Origin: Ovis canadensis
Lineage: Eukaryota > Chordata > Mammalia > Artiodactyla > Bovidae
Length of the DNA stretch: 64,000 nt
Assembly (NCBI RefSeq): GCF_042477335.2
Contig: NC_091245.1
Span: 222,579,501 to 222,643,500 of the forward strand
Direction of reading: 5' to 3'
Below, piece after piece: positions 36,520 to 49,215 of the stretch. The notes beneath the pieces were generated by a model. The model did not search any database. It saw only the letters and a program-made list of their open reading frames with translations, and had not been told where the DNA came from. A program made the position numbers and the translations under genes. Numbering within the stretch: the first letter of the stretch is position 1; each line of letters starts with the position of its first letter.

Positions 36520-38090
36520 GAAAGACAGAGCCACAGAGAGGAAGAAGAATGAAAGGAGGAGAAGTGAGAGAAGAAAAAAGGAAATAGAATGAGAAGTAAA
36601 ATGATATGGAGGTATAATAAAACTATAACAGCCACTCATAAGCTCAAATTTCTGTGCTCATGGAAATAGCCCTGTTTTCCGCACTGATTATCTTTATCAG
36701 TAATGTATGTTTGAACTTCAAAATGAGCTTAAATGAACAGCCTACTGCTCTAATCTCTTTTATACATGTGAGTTCCACTAAATGGTTATTTCTTTACAGG
36801 GATACATTGCTTACAGATATTGAAAAAATACTGTTTTGCTTTGTTTTTGACACTCAGAAAGCCCTTCTAAAATGAACCTGAATATTTACTAGGAGTACTG
36901 TTGATGCATTTTGACTTATTGTATTTTATCATTAGATGGTGATTTGCTAGGCAGGTAAGGTGATCCGTCTAAGCCCCCGCATCCCCTTCAACACTTTAGG
37001 CAGAGTTGTGCTTGTATCTATTTTATAAATGGATTTCTGCATAAGACTTAGATTGATAAAAATCTGGTTAATAATTGGCAATTCCCATGGAAATGGAAAC
37101 CAGAAAATAGCAGAAAAATGAACTCAGAACATGATACCAGGAAGGTCAGGCCAGTTTGCAAAACAGCAGCAGGGGAAAGCAGAGGGGCACTAGGGAAGTG
37201 AAGGGTGAGATGAAGAGGGTAGGTTTGGAGATGGTGCCCTATAATGAGTACTATCAAACAAGATTTCTTGGGGATAGCCTTCTACACCTCTACCAAAATC
37301 TTCCAGACATATACAAATGAGTAACTAGCCGTCCTCTGCTCTTTCTCCATAATGATCTTTTTGCCTTATACTAAGTAGCTAATATCCGTAGTAGTTTCCC
37401 TGTGTATATCATTCACTACTTGATATCTCTCATGCCAAACATAGTGACTACAATATCGTCAGCATAAAATAAGTATTGGTTAAATGAATGAGCGACAGTA
37501 AGGGTCTAGAGCCATCCTTCTGAATCAGAAGATGGAGGGAGGCCACAGCTGAGAAGTGGTCACTAAGCTGCAGAATACTTCACTGTGTTACTATTGAGAA
37601 AAGTTTGTGTGTTTACAAAGGCATTGCTTAAGGAAAACATTTCAAGAGCATTCTTTCAGTAGAAACTCACTTTAGTCCCCAGCAGACTGATCTAGAACCT
37701 TCAGAAAAAGAAGTGCATATTTTCCTATGAGAATGTGAAGAATAACTGATAGGCAAGTAAGGGAAAAACCGAGAAAAATTCCATGGCATTTCTAACGCAG
37801 ATGTACGGATTCTGCCTCACATTCCATCCTTTGGGGAGAAAATAACCATGAGAAAAAACATTCATTTCCTCCCTGTAAGGTTAAATTGGAGACAAATCAA
37901 GGTTTTGCCCTTTCTTTTTCCTGTGATGTGAACAGTTCTGTGCTCCGTGCAGCAGAATTTTGAGGACCTGGCCAAGGTCTTGTACCTAACAGGTACTCAA
38001 TCATGAGGTGACACCAGAGAATCGGGAGTTCTTTGAGAAATGACTTTATTAATTAGAAGAGAAAAAGATCTTACCTTCAGAGAAGCAGAA
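36520..38090. other. Intergenic, nothing recognised
   Basis: A purine-rich GA stretch follows the microsatellite to 36590. After that, unique AT-rich sequence without a coding or repeat signal I can name. Confidence 0.45.
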
Positions 38091-38103
38091 CAAGGACTTC
38101 AGC

Positions 38104-38380
38104 TGCTGCTGCTGTGGCCAAGTCCCATCAGTCGTGTCCGACTCTGTGCGACCCCATAGACGGCAGCCCACCAGGCTCCCCCATTCCTGGGATTCTCCAG
38201 GCAAGAACCCTGGAGTGGGTTGCCATTGCCTTCTCCAATGCAGGAAAGTGAAAAGTGAAAGTGAAGTCGCTCAGTCGTGTCCGACTCTTCGCAACCCCAT
38301 GGACTGGAGCCCACCAGGCTCCTCCATCCACGGGATTTTCCAGGCAAGAGTACTGGAGTAGGGTGCCATTGCCTTCTCCA
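38104..38380 (-). mobile_element. Bov-A2 dimeric SINE with 12-bp target duplication
   Basis: Two Bov-A monomers in the same reverse orientation (cgtgtccgactctgtgcgac and cgtgtccgactcttcgcaac) joined by gtgaaaagtgaaagtgaagt. AAGGACTTCAGC at 38092-38103 and 38381-38392. Well preserved, so probably young. Confidence 0.92.
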
Positions 38381-38564
38381 AAGGACTTCAGCAGCACCCA
38401 TTAAAAGGCAGACTAAGAGAGTTCTAAACTTAAGCTGGAAGAAATTATTATTAGGCAAAAATGATTGATAGAATGTATGAGATGGGTCAGGTTTCTGTCA
38501 TTTTAAATCTTTTTAAATATCCTTGCTACATGAGAAATCTATGTGTATATTTGCATGTGCTGTG

Positions 38565-38757
38565 CTATGTTCACTTGCTCAGTCGTGTCCAACTCTGTGC
38601 TACCCTGTGGACTATAGCCTGCCAGGCTCCTTTGTCCATGGGATTTCCCAGAAAAGAATACTGGAGTAGGTTGCCATTTCCTCCTCCAGGGGATCTTCCC
38701 AACCCAAGGATCGAAAACGGCCAGTGGATTCTTTACCTCTGAGCCACTGGGAAACTC
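38565..38757 (-). mobile_element. Bov-tA SINE
   Basis: Reverse copy from cacttgctcagtcgtgtcca to tctgagccactgggaaactc. Confidence 0.88.
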
Positions 38758-39057
38758 CTTTGCATGTGTATGTTTACATATAATATACATTTTTAATCTA
38801 AAGTTTAATTCACTTAAAAATAGCTCATGCTGCAAAGTCGTAAAGTGGTACTTTCCATTTTGAATCTTTTATAAATACACACACAAAAATAGTTAATTGG
38901 CAATGAATTAACAGTTTTTTAATATAAAATAACCAAAAACTGCAAAAATACTATACACATTCATCATTTCTAAAATTAAAAGATTGCATAATCCATGTAA
39001 GAAAAACACTATCTTAAAATAAAAAATATTTCATTAAATTAACAAACTGTCTCTGTT

Positions 39058-39085
39058 AAAAAAAAAAAAAAGAAAGAAAGAAACC
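39058..39085 (+). repeat. A-rich tract with AAAG units
   Basis: A-run followed by agaaagaaagaaag. Confidence 0.85.
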
Positions 39086-39769
39086 TCTACTATGTTTTCT
39101 TAATTTTCCCTGCCTACGCTTGGCTTTGCTGATACTAACTTGTGGTCCTTCTTTGGGCCTCTGGCAGTCACTGCTCTGGAGTCAATTCTAAGAAGGAAGC
39201 AGACTGCTGGACTGTGCATAATGAGGTAGGAACATTTTATTGATATTTATTTAGCAGATTTATCATCCTGAAACTCACAGAGGGCCATAGGGCATGTCAT
39301 GCTAATATAACTCATGTGTTACGGTATGATAACATCATGTGTACACAAGGGGTTTATGTGAAATATGAAGAAAGTCTTGCTTGCTTTCAGATAAATAATG
39401 GGATGAGTTAACAGCTCAACTCTGAAGACCTAAATTTTGAGTGCAGGATGGTTCTGATAAAAGAGTAAGAAAATAAACTAAATAGTATTCTATTTGGATT
39501 TGCCTCACATCTGATGTTATATTACTGCTGATTCTTAGAATATTAAAATTTTTCTTATACATATATCATATTTTTTACTTAATACATGCTAACCAATAGG
39601 TTATGAAAATTATGCTCTCTACAGTAGAAGTGGCAACCAGCCAAATCCCAATGAAACTCATTTAAAAATTTTTTCATTTGCAAAAATATATATGCCAAGA
39701 ATTCTACTTGGTTTTGCCAGTGTCCAGTAAAATGAGCAATGTTTCCCAGTCATAAAGAGTTGCTCTTTT

Positions 39770-39890
39770 AGGGGTGTGCATGCTAAGTTACTTACAACTC
39801 TTTGTAACCCTTAGACTATAGCCTGCCAGCCTCCTCTGTCCACGGAATTCTCCAGGCAAGAACACTGGAGTGGGTTGCCATGCCCTCCAG
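39770..39890 (-). mobile_element. Bov-A SINE fragment
   Basis: Reverse copy: gtgtgcatgctaagttactt, ccttagactatagcctgcca, gaacactggagtgggttgcc; the tRNA head is missing because BovB sequence follows at once. Confidence 0.8.
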
Positions 39891-40424
39891 CTTTTTTAGG
39901 AGAAGAAGATTATTAGAATTGGGAAAGACTAGATATTTCTTCAAGAAAATTGAAGATATTAAAGGAACATTTCATGCAAGGATGGACATGATAAAGGACA
40001 GGAACGGTAAGGCCCTGACAGAGGCAGGAGAAATTAAGGAGAGGTGGCAAGAATACACAGGAGAACTATTTTAAAAAGGTCTTAATGGCCCAGGTAACCA
40101 TGACGGTGTGGTCACTCATCTAGAGCCAGACATCCTGGAGTGTGGAGTCAAATGGGCGTTAGGAAGCATTACTACGAACAAAGCTAGTGGTGGTGACGGA
40201 ATTCTAGTTGAGCTATTTAAAATCCCTAAAGATGATGCTGTTAAAGTGCTGCAATCATATGTCAGCAAATTTGGAAAACTCAGTTGTGGCCACAGGACTG
40301 GTAAAGGTCAGTTTTCATTCCAATCTCAATGAAGGGCAATGCCAAAAATGCTCAAACTACTGTACAATTGCACTCATTTACCGTGCTAGAAAGGTTAATT
40401 TTGAATTTTTGCTGGATCTGCTTC
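39891..40424 (+). mobile_element. BovB 5'-side fragment (pre-RT to RT start)
   Basis: Readable in two frames: KIEDIKGTFHARMDMIKDRN at 39940-40000 and the NKASGGDGI block at 40174-40203. It is the part upstream of RT motif A and stops where LTR-like sequence begins. Confidence 0.85.
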
Positions 40425-40710
40425 TGTGACTTTAACCTTCATCTTGCCACTTCTGTAAGATAAGGCTCGCCATACTAGGGCACATTTGCAAGGATTGAAT
40501 AGTATTTTTTTACTTTGTTTCCTCACCTCCACTGCCCATCTCTGATCCATAAAAGAATCTGGCAATCAGGCCCTGATAAGATGGTTATTTTGAGGTGCTA
40601 GCCTGCCATCTTCTCAGTCAACTTGATCCGAATAAAGTCCCTTCCTGATCCCAACACCTTGTCTTGGATTCATTGACTTATCCTGTGGCAAGCAGAGCAA
40701 GCTTAGACTC
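40425..40710 (+). mobile_element. Solo-LTR-like element (endogenous retroviral type)
   Basis: Begins TGTGAC, contains ctgtaagataaggctcgcca, ggcaatcaggccctgataag and an AATAAAG signal at 40632-40638 followed by tcccttcctgatccc, and ends near agactca. This is the U3-R-U5 layout of ruminant LTRs as I remember them. No internal retroviral genes. Exact ends and target duplication were not established. Confidence 0.6.
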
Positions 40711-40711
40711 A

Positions 40712-41522
40712 GTAAAACTAATATGTGAAATGAGTGCAATTGTATGATTTTTTGAACATTCTTTGGCATTGCATTTCTTTGAAATTGGAATGAAAACTGA
40801 TCTTTCCCAGTCCCATGACCAAGTGCTGAGTTTTCCAAATTTGCTGACATATGAGTGCAGCACTTTAGCAGCAGCATTTTCTAAACTTTGCAATAGTTCA
40901 CCTGGAATTCCATCACCTCCACTAGCTTCGTTTATAGTAATGCTTCCTAAGGCCCACTTGACTTCACAGTCCAAGATACCTGGCTCTAAGTGAGTGACCA
41001 CACCATCATGGTTATCCAAGTCATTAAGACCTTTTTGTATAGTTCTTCTGTATATTCTTGCCACTTCTTAATCTCTTCTACTTTTGTTAGGTTCTTGCCA
41101 TTTTTGTCCTTTATTGTGCCCATCTTTGCATATGATCCCTTGGTATCTCCAAATTTCCTGAAGAGATCTCTGGTATTTCACATTCTATTGTTTTCCTATA
41201 TTTCTTTGCATTGTTCATTTAAGAAGGCTTTCTTATTTCTTCTTGCTGTTCTCTGGAACTCTGCATTCAGTTGGGTATATCTCCCTTTTTCCTTTGCCTT
41301 TTGCTTCTCTTGTTTTTTCAGCCCTTTGTAAGACCTCCTCACACAACCTCTTTGCCTTCTTGCATTTCTTTTTCTTCAGGATGCTTTTGGTCACTGCCTT
41401 CTGTACAACATTACAAACCTCTGTCCATATTTCTTCAAGCACTTTGTCTACCAGATCTAATCCCTTGAATCTATGTATCTTCTCCACTGCATAATCTTAA
41501 GGGGTTTGATTTAAGTCATACC
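40712..41522 (-). mobile_element. BovB fragment, opposite orientation
   Basis: On the minus strand it reads from the endonuclease-RT linker (41487-41233) to the start of RT (NEASGGDGIPGELL at 40937-40896). It ends at tcatacctgaatgg, where the fragment starting at 41534 is inserted. Confidence 0.85.
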
Positions 41523-41533
41523 TGAATGGCATA

Positions 41534-42390
41534 GAAACGCTGGACTGGAAGAAACACAAGCTGGAATCAAGATTGCCGGGAGAAATATCAATAACCTCAG
41601 ATATGCAGATGACACCACCCTTATGGCAGAAAGTGAAGAGGAACTAAAAGGCCTCTTGATGAAAGTGAAAGTGGAGAGTGAAAAAGTTGGCTTCAAGCTC
41701 AACATTCAGAAAACGCAGATCATGGCATCTGGTCCCATCACTTCATGGGAAATAGATGGGGAAACAGTGGAAACAGTGTCAGATTTTATTTTGGGGGGGG
41801 CTCCAAAATCACTGCAGATGGTGACTGCAGCCATGAAATTAAAAGACACTTACTCCTTGGAAGAAAAGTTATGACCAACTTATATAGCATATTCAAAAGC
41901 AGAGACATTACTTTGCCAACTAAGGTCCATCTAGTCAAGGCTATGGTTTTTCCTGTGGTCATGTATGGACGTGAGAGTTGGACTGTGAAGAAGGCTGAGC
42001 GCCGAAGAATTGATGCTTTTGAACTGTGGTGTTGGAGAAGACTCTTGAGAGTCCCTTGGACTGCAAGGAGATCCAACCAGTCCATTCTGAAGGAGATCAG
42101 CCCTGGGTGTTCTTTGGAAGGAATGATGCTAAAGCTGAAACTCCAGTACTTTGGCCACCTCATACAAAGAGTTGACTCATTGGAAAAGACGCTGATGCTG
42201 GGAGGGATTGGGGGCAGGAGGAGAAGGGGATGACAGAGGATGAGATGGCTGGATGGTATCACTGACTCAATGGACATGAATCTGAGTGAACTCCGGGAGT
42301 TGGTGATGGACAGGGAGGCCTGACATGCTGCGATTCATGGGGTCACAAAGAGTCGGACACGACTGAGCAACTGAACTGAACTGAACTGAA
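41534..42390 (+). mobile_element. BovB 3' portion, nested, with target duplication
   Basis: Starts at gaaacgctggactggaagaa, passes RT motif C coding, and ends in the CTGAACTGAA repeats at 42371-42390. The frame is lost at a G-run near 41795. TGAATGGCATA occurs at 41523-41533 and 42387-42397, with the last four bases of the tail shared. Confidence 0.85.
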
Positions 42391-43944
42391 TGGCATAAAT
42401 CTGGAATATTAAAATTATATGCAAAGAGAAGTGAAACCAGCTTCTTCCATAGTAAGTGAGGGGAGACCGTTGGACCTCTGTGGAACAGAATTTGAGTATC
42501 ATTGTCTATAGACAAAAATTATTCCACATTGTATCAGTTATTTATAAAGCACGGAGTTAATAGCTCCCATCAAATTGAAATTAGATAAGACAGGAAGGTG
42601 TGTTCTAGATAAAGGCCAGCAACCTCCTGACCTCTGGTCAAATTTGCCCTACAGTTACTTTTGATAAGGCCTGTAGGTAAGAACCCTTTTTACATTTTTA
42701 AAGGGTTGTAAAAACAAACCAAAAACCAAGCAATAGCAACAAAGAAGAATATGCTACAGAGGTATATGCGGTTATAGAAATAGCTTGTTGATCCAACTTG
42801 TTGACCTTTGCTCTATTGCAGAAGCCAGCAAAACATGCCAGCCATCCAGATGGTTGCATGAGTTTTATAAGTCAGGTTTTATTGAAACATAGACATACGC
42901 ACACATACATGTTTAAAAATTTACTCTCTATGGCTATTTTAGTACTACAGTGGCAGAATTTAAGTTACAACAGAGCAAAGCCAAAACATTGACTGTATGA
43001 TCCTTGTAAGAAAAGTTTGGCTATACCTCCTTAGACAATACTTGGTTCTCCAATAAAACATGCAGTATTCCTCCTGGGAAGATCTTTTGCTTTTCCTGTT
43101 TCTATTTTTTCTTCTCTTTCTTTTACTCGGTTTACCCCATTTTTTCTTCCTGTCATCCACAATTCTTTTTCATATGTTTCCTCCTCTTTAACTCTTTCTT
43201 TCTCCATTAAATAGCTATAATGTGGAACTGAAATATAAAATTTTAAAGTAATTTATGAAATGAATTTTTAGATTTCTTATTAAATCTAAAGTAAGAAGAG
43301 ACCTTTTTCTCACCACATCTAATGCCCTAAGAGTCTAAAGTTAAGTAGAAGTTACTTTTCATTGTGATGTATACCTATGTCTATGGGTCAGTGACCCTTA
43401 AAGAAAAGGACCTCTTACTTGAGAAACAAGAATCGGGGGGTCCAGTTAGTTGCCTTCCCTTTTCCAGGCAAAACAAGGAACATTTATTGATGTTTCAGTG
43501 AGAAAGTGACTTAATAACATCTTTTTTGAATGGCTCTTTACTCCCGCTACACAAAGCAGTGTGAAGTTGAGATTGACTAATGATGGTATAATGTCTGCAT
43601 TTTAAAATATAAATATATAAATATAATATAGATTATATCATAAATATACAGTGTAATGTCAGCATTTTTAAAACCACTATTCCCAAGCAGTGAAGAGATT
43701 TACAAGGAAAAGTTTTCTGTCCCTGTTGCCTCTGCTGATTCTTTTTTGTTTCCCTAATCTCTTCTAGATTTCCTTTATTTTATCACTTAACTTCTGTTAA
43801 TGTCTTAAGTATCTTTTTTTCAAACTATCACCCTTGATCTTCTTTTATTTGTGCATTTTATGTCTGAAAACTCACATTTACTCTTATTTTAACTACCAAC
43901 TAATGATTCCCAGTCCATATCTTTAACTGAGAAGAATAACTAAG

Positions 43945-44525
43945 GGAAACAGTGAGAGATATTATTCTCTTGGACTCCAAAAATCACTGCAGACAGTGAC
44001 TGCAGCCATGAAATTAAAAGACACTTGCTTCTTGGAAGAAAAGCTGTGACAAATCTAGACAGCATATTAAAGAGCAAAGACATCACTTTGCAGACAAAGG
44101 TCCATGTACAGATGTAAGAGTTGGACCATAAAGAATACTGAGTGCCAAAGAGTTGATGCTTTCAAACTGTGGTGTTGGAGAAGACTCGTGAGAGTCCCTT
44201 GGACTGCAGGGAGATCAAACCAGTCAATCCTAGAGGAAATCAGTTCTGAACATTCGTTGAAGGTACTCATGCTGCAGCTGAAGCTACAATAACTTGGCCA
44301 GTTGATGTGAAGAGCCGATTCATTAGAAAATACCCTGATGCTGGGAAAGATTGAAGGCAAGAGGAGAAGGGGATGACAGAGGATGAGGCGATTGGATGGC
44401 ATCACCAACTCAATGGACATGAATTTGAGCAAACTCTGAGAGATGGTGAAGGGCAGGGATGCCTGGCGTGCTTCAGTCCATGGGATCGCAAAGAGCTGGA
44501 GACAACTGAGGGACTGAACAACAAC
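43945..44525 (+). mobile_element. BovB 3' end
   Basis: agtgagagatattattctct, ggactccaaaaatcactgca, ttggagaagactcgtgagag, then ggactgaacaacaacaac. 5'-truncated; frames broken. Confidence 0.88.
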
Positions 44526-44889
44526 AACAGATGTTACATGCATATATGCATAATACTCATATTAAATGGTCATCTCTAGTTCAGTGTTATTGGGTTGAGC
44601 TCAATACACCCCATAAACTTTTATTTACGCATTCTTCCTCATCAACATTAGCTTAAGAAACAACCCAAACTCAATTTACCCACACTTTCAATTAATCTTA
44701 AATTTTCATTTTTATTGCAAGGGGATGTTTGCAACTTACATTGGAATGCACTGAAAAAGGAACAACAGGTGAAGGTATTGAGAGATGGACAGATGAATAA
44801 GTATATGATAAAGAAGGTATAATGAAATGTTAATCGTAGAATTAGGTGATGGGTACATGAGAAGTGAAAGGCCAGGCAGGACGAGAAGT

Positions 44890-46545
44890 ATATACCCAAC
44901 AAAATGCGGAGTTTCAGAGAATAACAAGGAGAGATAAGAAGGCTTTCTTAAATGAACAAAGCAAAGAAATAGAGGAAAACAACAGAATGGAAAGACTAGA
45001 AATCTCTTCAAGAAAATTGGAGAGATCAAGGGGATATTTCATGCAAGGGTGGGCACAATAAAGGACAGAAATGGTAAGGACATAACAGAAGCAGAAAAGA
45101 TTAAGAATAGGGAGCAATAATACACAGAAGAACTATACAAGAAAAGTCATAATATGTCAACAAATTTGGAAAACTCAGCAGTGACAACAGGACTGGAAAA
45201 GGTCAGTTTTAATTCCAATCTCAAAGAAAGGCAATGCCAAAGAATGTTCAAATTACTGTACAATTGCACTCCTTTCACATGTGTGCAAGCTAATCCTCAA
45301 AATCCTTCAAGCTAGGCTTTACCAGTATGTAAACTGAGAACTTTCAGATGTACAATCTGGTTTTAGAAAAGGCGGAGGAACCAGAAATCAAATTGCCAAC
45401 ATTCATTGGGTCATGGAGAAAACAAGAGAGTTCCAGAAAAACATCTACTTCTGCTTCATTGACTATGCTAAAGCCTTTGACTGTATGGATCACAACAAAC
45501 TGTAGAAAATTCATGAAGCGATGGAAGTACCTGACCACCTTAGCTGTCTCCTGAAAAACCTGTATGCGATTCAAGAAACAACAGTTAGAACTGAACATGT
45601 AACAATAGACTGGCTTCAGATTCAGAAAGGAGTATGACAAGGCTCTATATTGTCACTCTGCTTATTTAACATTTGCAGAGTACATCATGTGAAATATCAG
45701 GCTGGATGAATCACAAGCTGGCATCAAGATTGCCAGGAGAAATATCAACAGCCTCAGACATGCAGATGATACCACTCTGATGGCAGAAAGTGAAGAGGAC
45801 CCAAAGAGACTCTTAATGAAGGTGAAACAAGATTAGGTGAAAAAACTGACTTGAAACTCAACATTAAAAACAACTAAGGTCTTGGCATCCAGTCCCATCA
45901 CTTCATGGCATGGCAACTAGGAGGGGAAAAAGTGGAAGCAGTGACAGATTTTTCCCCCCTTGGGCTCCAAAATCACTGCGGATGGTGACTGCAGCCATGA
46001 AATTTAAAAACGCTTGCTCCTTGGAAGAAAAGCTGTGACAAAACCTAGACAGCATATTCAAAAGCAGAGACATCACTTCGCAGACAAGGGTCTGTATAGT
46101 CAAAGCTATGGTTTTCCAGTAGTCATGTAGAGATGTGAGAGTTAGACCATAAAGAAGGCCGAGCTGAGCATCCAAGGAAGAATTGATGCTTTCAGACTGT
46201 GGTGCTGGAGAAGACTTTTGAGAGTCCCTTGGACTGCAAGGAGATCAAATCAGTCAATCCAAAAAGAAATCAACCCTGAATATTCATTTTAAGGATTGAT
46301 GCTGAAGCTGAAGCTCTAATACTTTTGCCACCTGTTGGGAAGAGCTGTCTTATTGGAAAATACCCTGATGCTGGGAGAGATTGAAGGCAGAAGAAGAGGG
46401 CGGCAGAGGATAAGATGGCTGAGTAGCATCACTAACTGAATGGACATGAATCTGAGCAAACTCCAGGAGATAACGGAGGACAGAAGAGCCTGGCATGCTA
46501 AGTCCATGGGGTCACAAAGAGTCAAATAGGACTTAGCTATTGAAC
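44890..46545 (+). mobile_element. BovB, 1.65-kb copy with internal loss
   Basis: Begins atgcggagtttcagagaata (before RT), shows the RT motif A area (cttcattgactatgctaaag, 45449-45480) with a TAG soon after, motif C (gatgataccactctgatggc), and ends attgaacaacaacaaa. A segment between the pre-RT linker and RT is shortened (around 45148). Multiple stops. Confidence 0.9.
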
Positions 46546-46739
46546 AACAACAAATATGGGTACTCACTGTAAGATACTAAACATTTTGTAAGTTATTTTT
46601 ATTATTGAATCTGTTAGAAACGTCTTTCAATTTGCCCCAAGAAGTCTTTAGTTACCACCACTGCTTTACCTTAGACCCTCATCTCTTACCTAAACTATCA
46701 TGTTTGCCCCTAGTGGGTACTCCTAAGGAAAGTCCCCTA

Positions 46740-46880
46740 AAATGCTGCTACTCAAAGAGAGGTTCACAGAGTAGTAATCACCCAGCACATCACCTGGGAG
46801 CTTGTAGTAAATGCAGGTCTCACCAGGCATATTAAATCAGAATTCACAGTTAGGAAGATACCCAAGTAATTTGTACAAAC
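46740..46880. repeat. MER5-like relic
   Basis: aatcacccagcacatcacct, gggagcttgtagtaaatgca, aatcagaattcacagttagg. Confidence 0.5.
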
Positions 46881-46909
46881 TTTGAAGTGTTGAGAAGCTC
46901 AACTGTATA

Positions 46910-47180
46910 TGATAACTTTAGCCTCCATCACTCCATTGCCTGAAACACTTCAGTGGGTTTCATTGTATACAGTGTGATATCTGAGAACTTCAGAGTGGTT
47001 GCCTATTTAGAACATTTCAAATATTAATATTTCCAAGGCACATGTGTTGTGTCTCATTCTAATTGCCCTTTCTCTAACACTCTCCACATACTTTAACACA
47101 ACCTAATACTGTCCTCTTTGTCCTTCAAGATAATTTAGTTCACATTGCTTTCTTATTACTTTGGCAATATCTTTATAGTA
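46910..47180 (+). repeat. L2-like 3' region
   Basis: Order tgcctgaaacacttcagtgg, aattgccctttctctaacac, cctctttgtccttcaagata resembles the end of L2-type elements. Diverged. Confidence 0.35.
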
Positions 47181-48174
47181 CCCCTATATTTTAACTTTTT
47201 GGGGATAAGAAGATATCTGTTACTTTTCCCAATAAGCTGTGAATCTCAAAAAAAAAAAAACAAACAAACAGAAAACGTATCTTATTCATTACATTCCCAA
47301 GTATTAGCACACTTCGTGTTGTGGATGTGAGTTATTTAAAAATGCTTATTGAACTTAACCCAGAAGGAGGTGACTATTCCTGAAGCTGTGGAGAGTTGGT
47401 TCAGAAAGAGAGTGCTGAAAGGCGAGCAAACAAGGAAAACCAAATTTTACTATATCTACCTATCTATATCTACTTTCCAGATCCTGAATTTATTCATAAT
47501 AAAATAGCTATTTCATTAACTGTGTATATACTGAATTCAAATGATAAAGCCATATAAATGTTATCGCCATATATTTACTGAATCTATTAGAACAAGGTTA
47601 GTTTTATTAAAATGTAATATTGCTTTTGTTGTACTTAAAAATATCTCCTAAATGCTTGTTTTCCAAATAGCAATCATATTTATCAGTTTTCATGCATAAT
47701 AGATGAAAATACAATGTCATATTTATCAACAAAGGCAATGAAATGTTATTTAGATATTCATTAGGCAATCAGTCACCCATCAACAAAACATAATTCAAAT
47801 CTCATTTTGACTTTTGCCTGTGAGAGTATTACAACTAAATAGAAAATTAAGTATTTTGTGTATATACCTTTGTAGTAGCGTAAATCAGAGCTTTAAGAAA
47901 AAGAAAGAGAGACTAATAATTCTTATCATGGACCACAAAAAAAATTCTTGCAATTTAAACCCTAATTCCATTCACCCTCCAATAAAAAGCAATTTTAATC
48001 TTATTAGTAGAATAATAAAATATGTTTTTAAAAAAGGTAAAGTATGTTGGCAGGATTCATCTAATTTTGAAATAATATTTTAGATGCCAATCACAAGAAC
48101 TAAGTAAGCTATTTATTATTTTACACAGAACTAATAAACTGAGAAATGGAAATTCTTTTCCAACCTCCTTCCTT

Positions 48175-48930
48175 CCACAATGTTTATTGAATGGTTGCAT
48201 TGAGCAAAACATTGTGCTATGCTAGGTTCCATGGATACAAAGATAAGGCATTCCTTTATTCATTCCAGAAATATTCAGCACCTTCTACATGCCAGACACT
48301 GTCCTAAGCCTTGAAGATACAGCAGTGAATGGACAAAGACTTGTGCTTTTGGAATTTATATTCTAGTGGGTGAGACAGACAAGTAAACAAATGGGTAAGG
48401 AGTACAATTACAGATAGGTGATCTGAAAAATATAAGACGGGGTAATGGCATAGAGTATATAAGGTCGGGGAGCAGGAGAGGATGCTATTTTAGGTTCAAT
48501 AGCCAGGAAACACCATTCTGAGAAGACAATATCTGAACCGAGAACTGAAAGAACTGAAAAAGTGAGCAATTTGAAGAATGGGACAGGAGAGGTATTCCAG
48601 GCAGAAGGAACAGCAGATATAGAGACTCTGAGATGAGACTGAACTTGGGGTGTTTTCAGCAAAGAGAAAGGTGAAGCTACTGGAACTCAGGGACCCAGGT
48701 AGATGCTGGTAGAACATAAGGTCAGGAGGGGAGACGTGACCTGAGTGAGGATCATTTGATGAGTCTGGATTTTATTTAAAATATGCTGGGAAGCCACTCA
48801 AGAGATTTAAGCGGGGAATGTTTGTGAAATGATTCTCTTTTTAGAAAGATCACCCCAGCTACCATGTGGAGAAATAATCACAGAGAAACAAATGGAAGCA
48901 AAGATTGGGCTAAGAGGCCATTACAGCAGT
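48175..48930 (+). repeat. Long ancient interspersed repeat, family unresolved
   Basis: Ordered landmarks: ccttctacatgccagacact, gaagatacagcagtgaatgg, aatttatattctagtgggtg, gtattccaggcagaaggaac, tgggaagccactcaagagat, aagatcaccccagctaccat and aggccattacagcagttcag. All belong to one widespread old mammalian repeat in this order. Frames within it (such as 48662-48408) are not genes. Confidence 0.55.
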
Positions 48931-48984
48931 TCAGGAAATAAATAGAAGTGTCTCAGGTGTCTTAAATGTCTTTCCAAAGGTACA

Positions 48985-49205
48985 TGTGCATGCATGTGTC
49001 CTCAGTCATTTCAGACTTGTCCAACTTTTTGCAACCCAATGGGCTGTAGCCGACCAGACTTCTCTGTCCACAGGACTCTCCAGGGTAAGAATACTGGAGT
49101 GGGTTGCTGCACCCTCTTCCAGGGGATCTTCCCAACCCAGGGATCAAACTGGCGTCTCCTACCTTGCAGGAGGATTTTTTACCACTGAGCCACCAGGGAA
49201 GCCCC
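48985..49205 (-). mobile_element. Bov-tA SINE, first of a tandem pair
   Basis: Reverse copy from tgtgtcctcagtcatttcag to actgagccaccagggaagcc. Confidence 0.88.
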
Positions 49206-49215
49206 CATAGGTAGA

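Noticed and set aside
36330-36639. Frames on both strands across the TG and GA runs
   Set aside because: Cys-Val and Thr-His repeats simply translate the microsatellite.
38099-38458. 119-codon minus-strand frame as a gene
   Set aside because: Lies entirely in a Bov-A2 SINE dimer with a target duplication; the same peptide pattern recurs in every other Bov-A copy.
41533-41534. Twin-primed 5' inversion as the origin of the BovB switch point
   Set aside because: The 11-bp repeat at both ends of 41534-42390 fits a separate nested insertion better, though inversion is not fully excluded.
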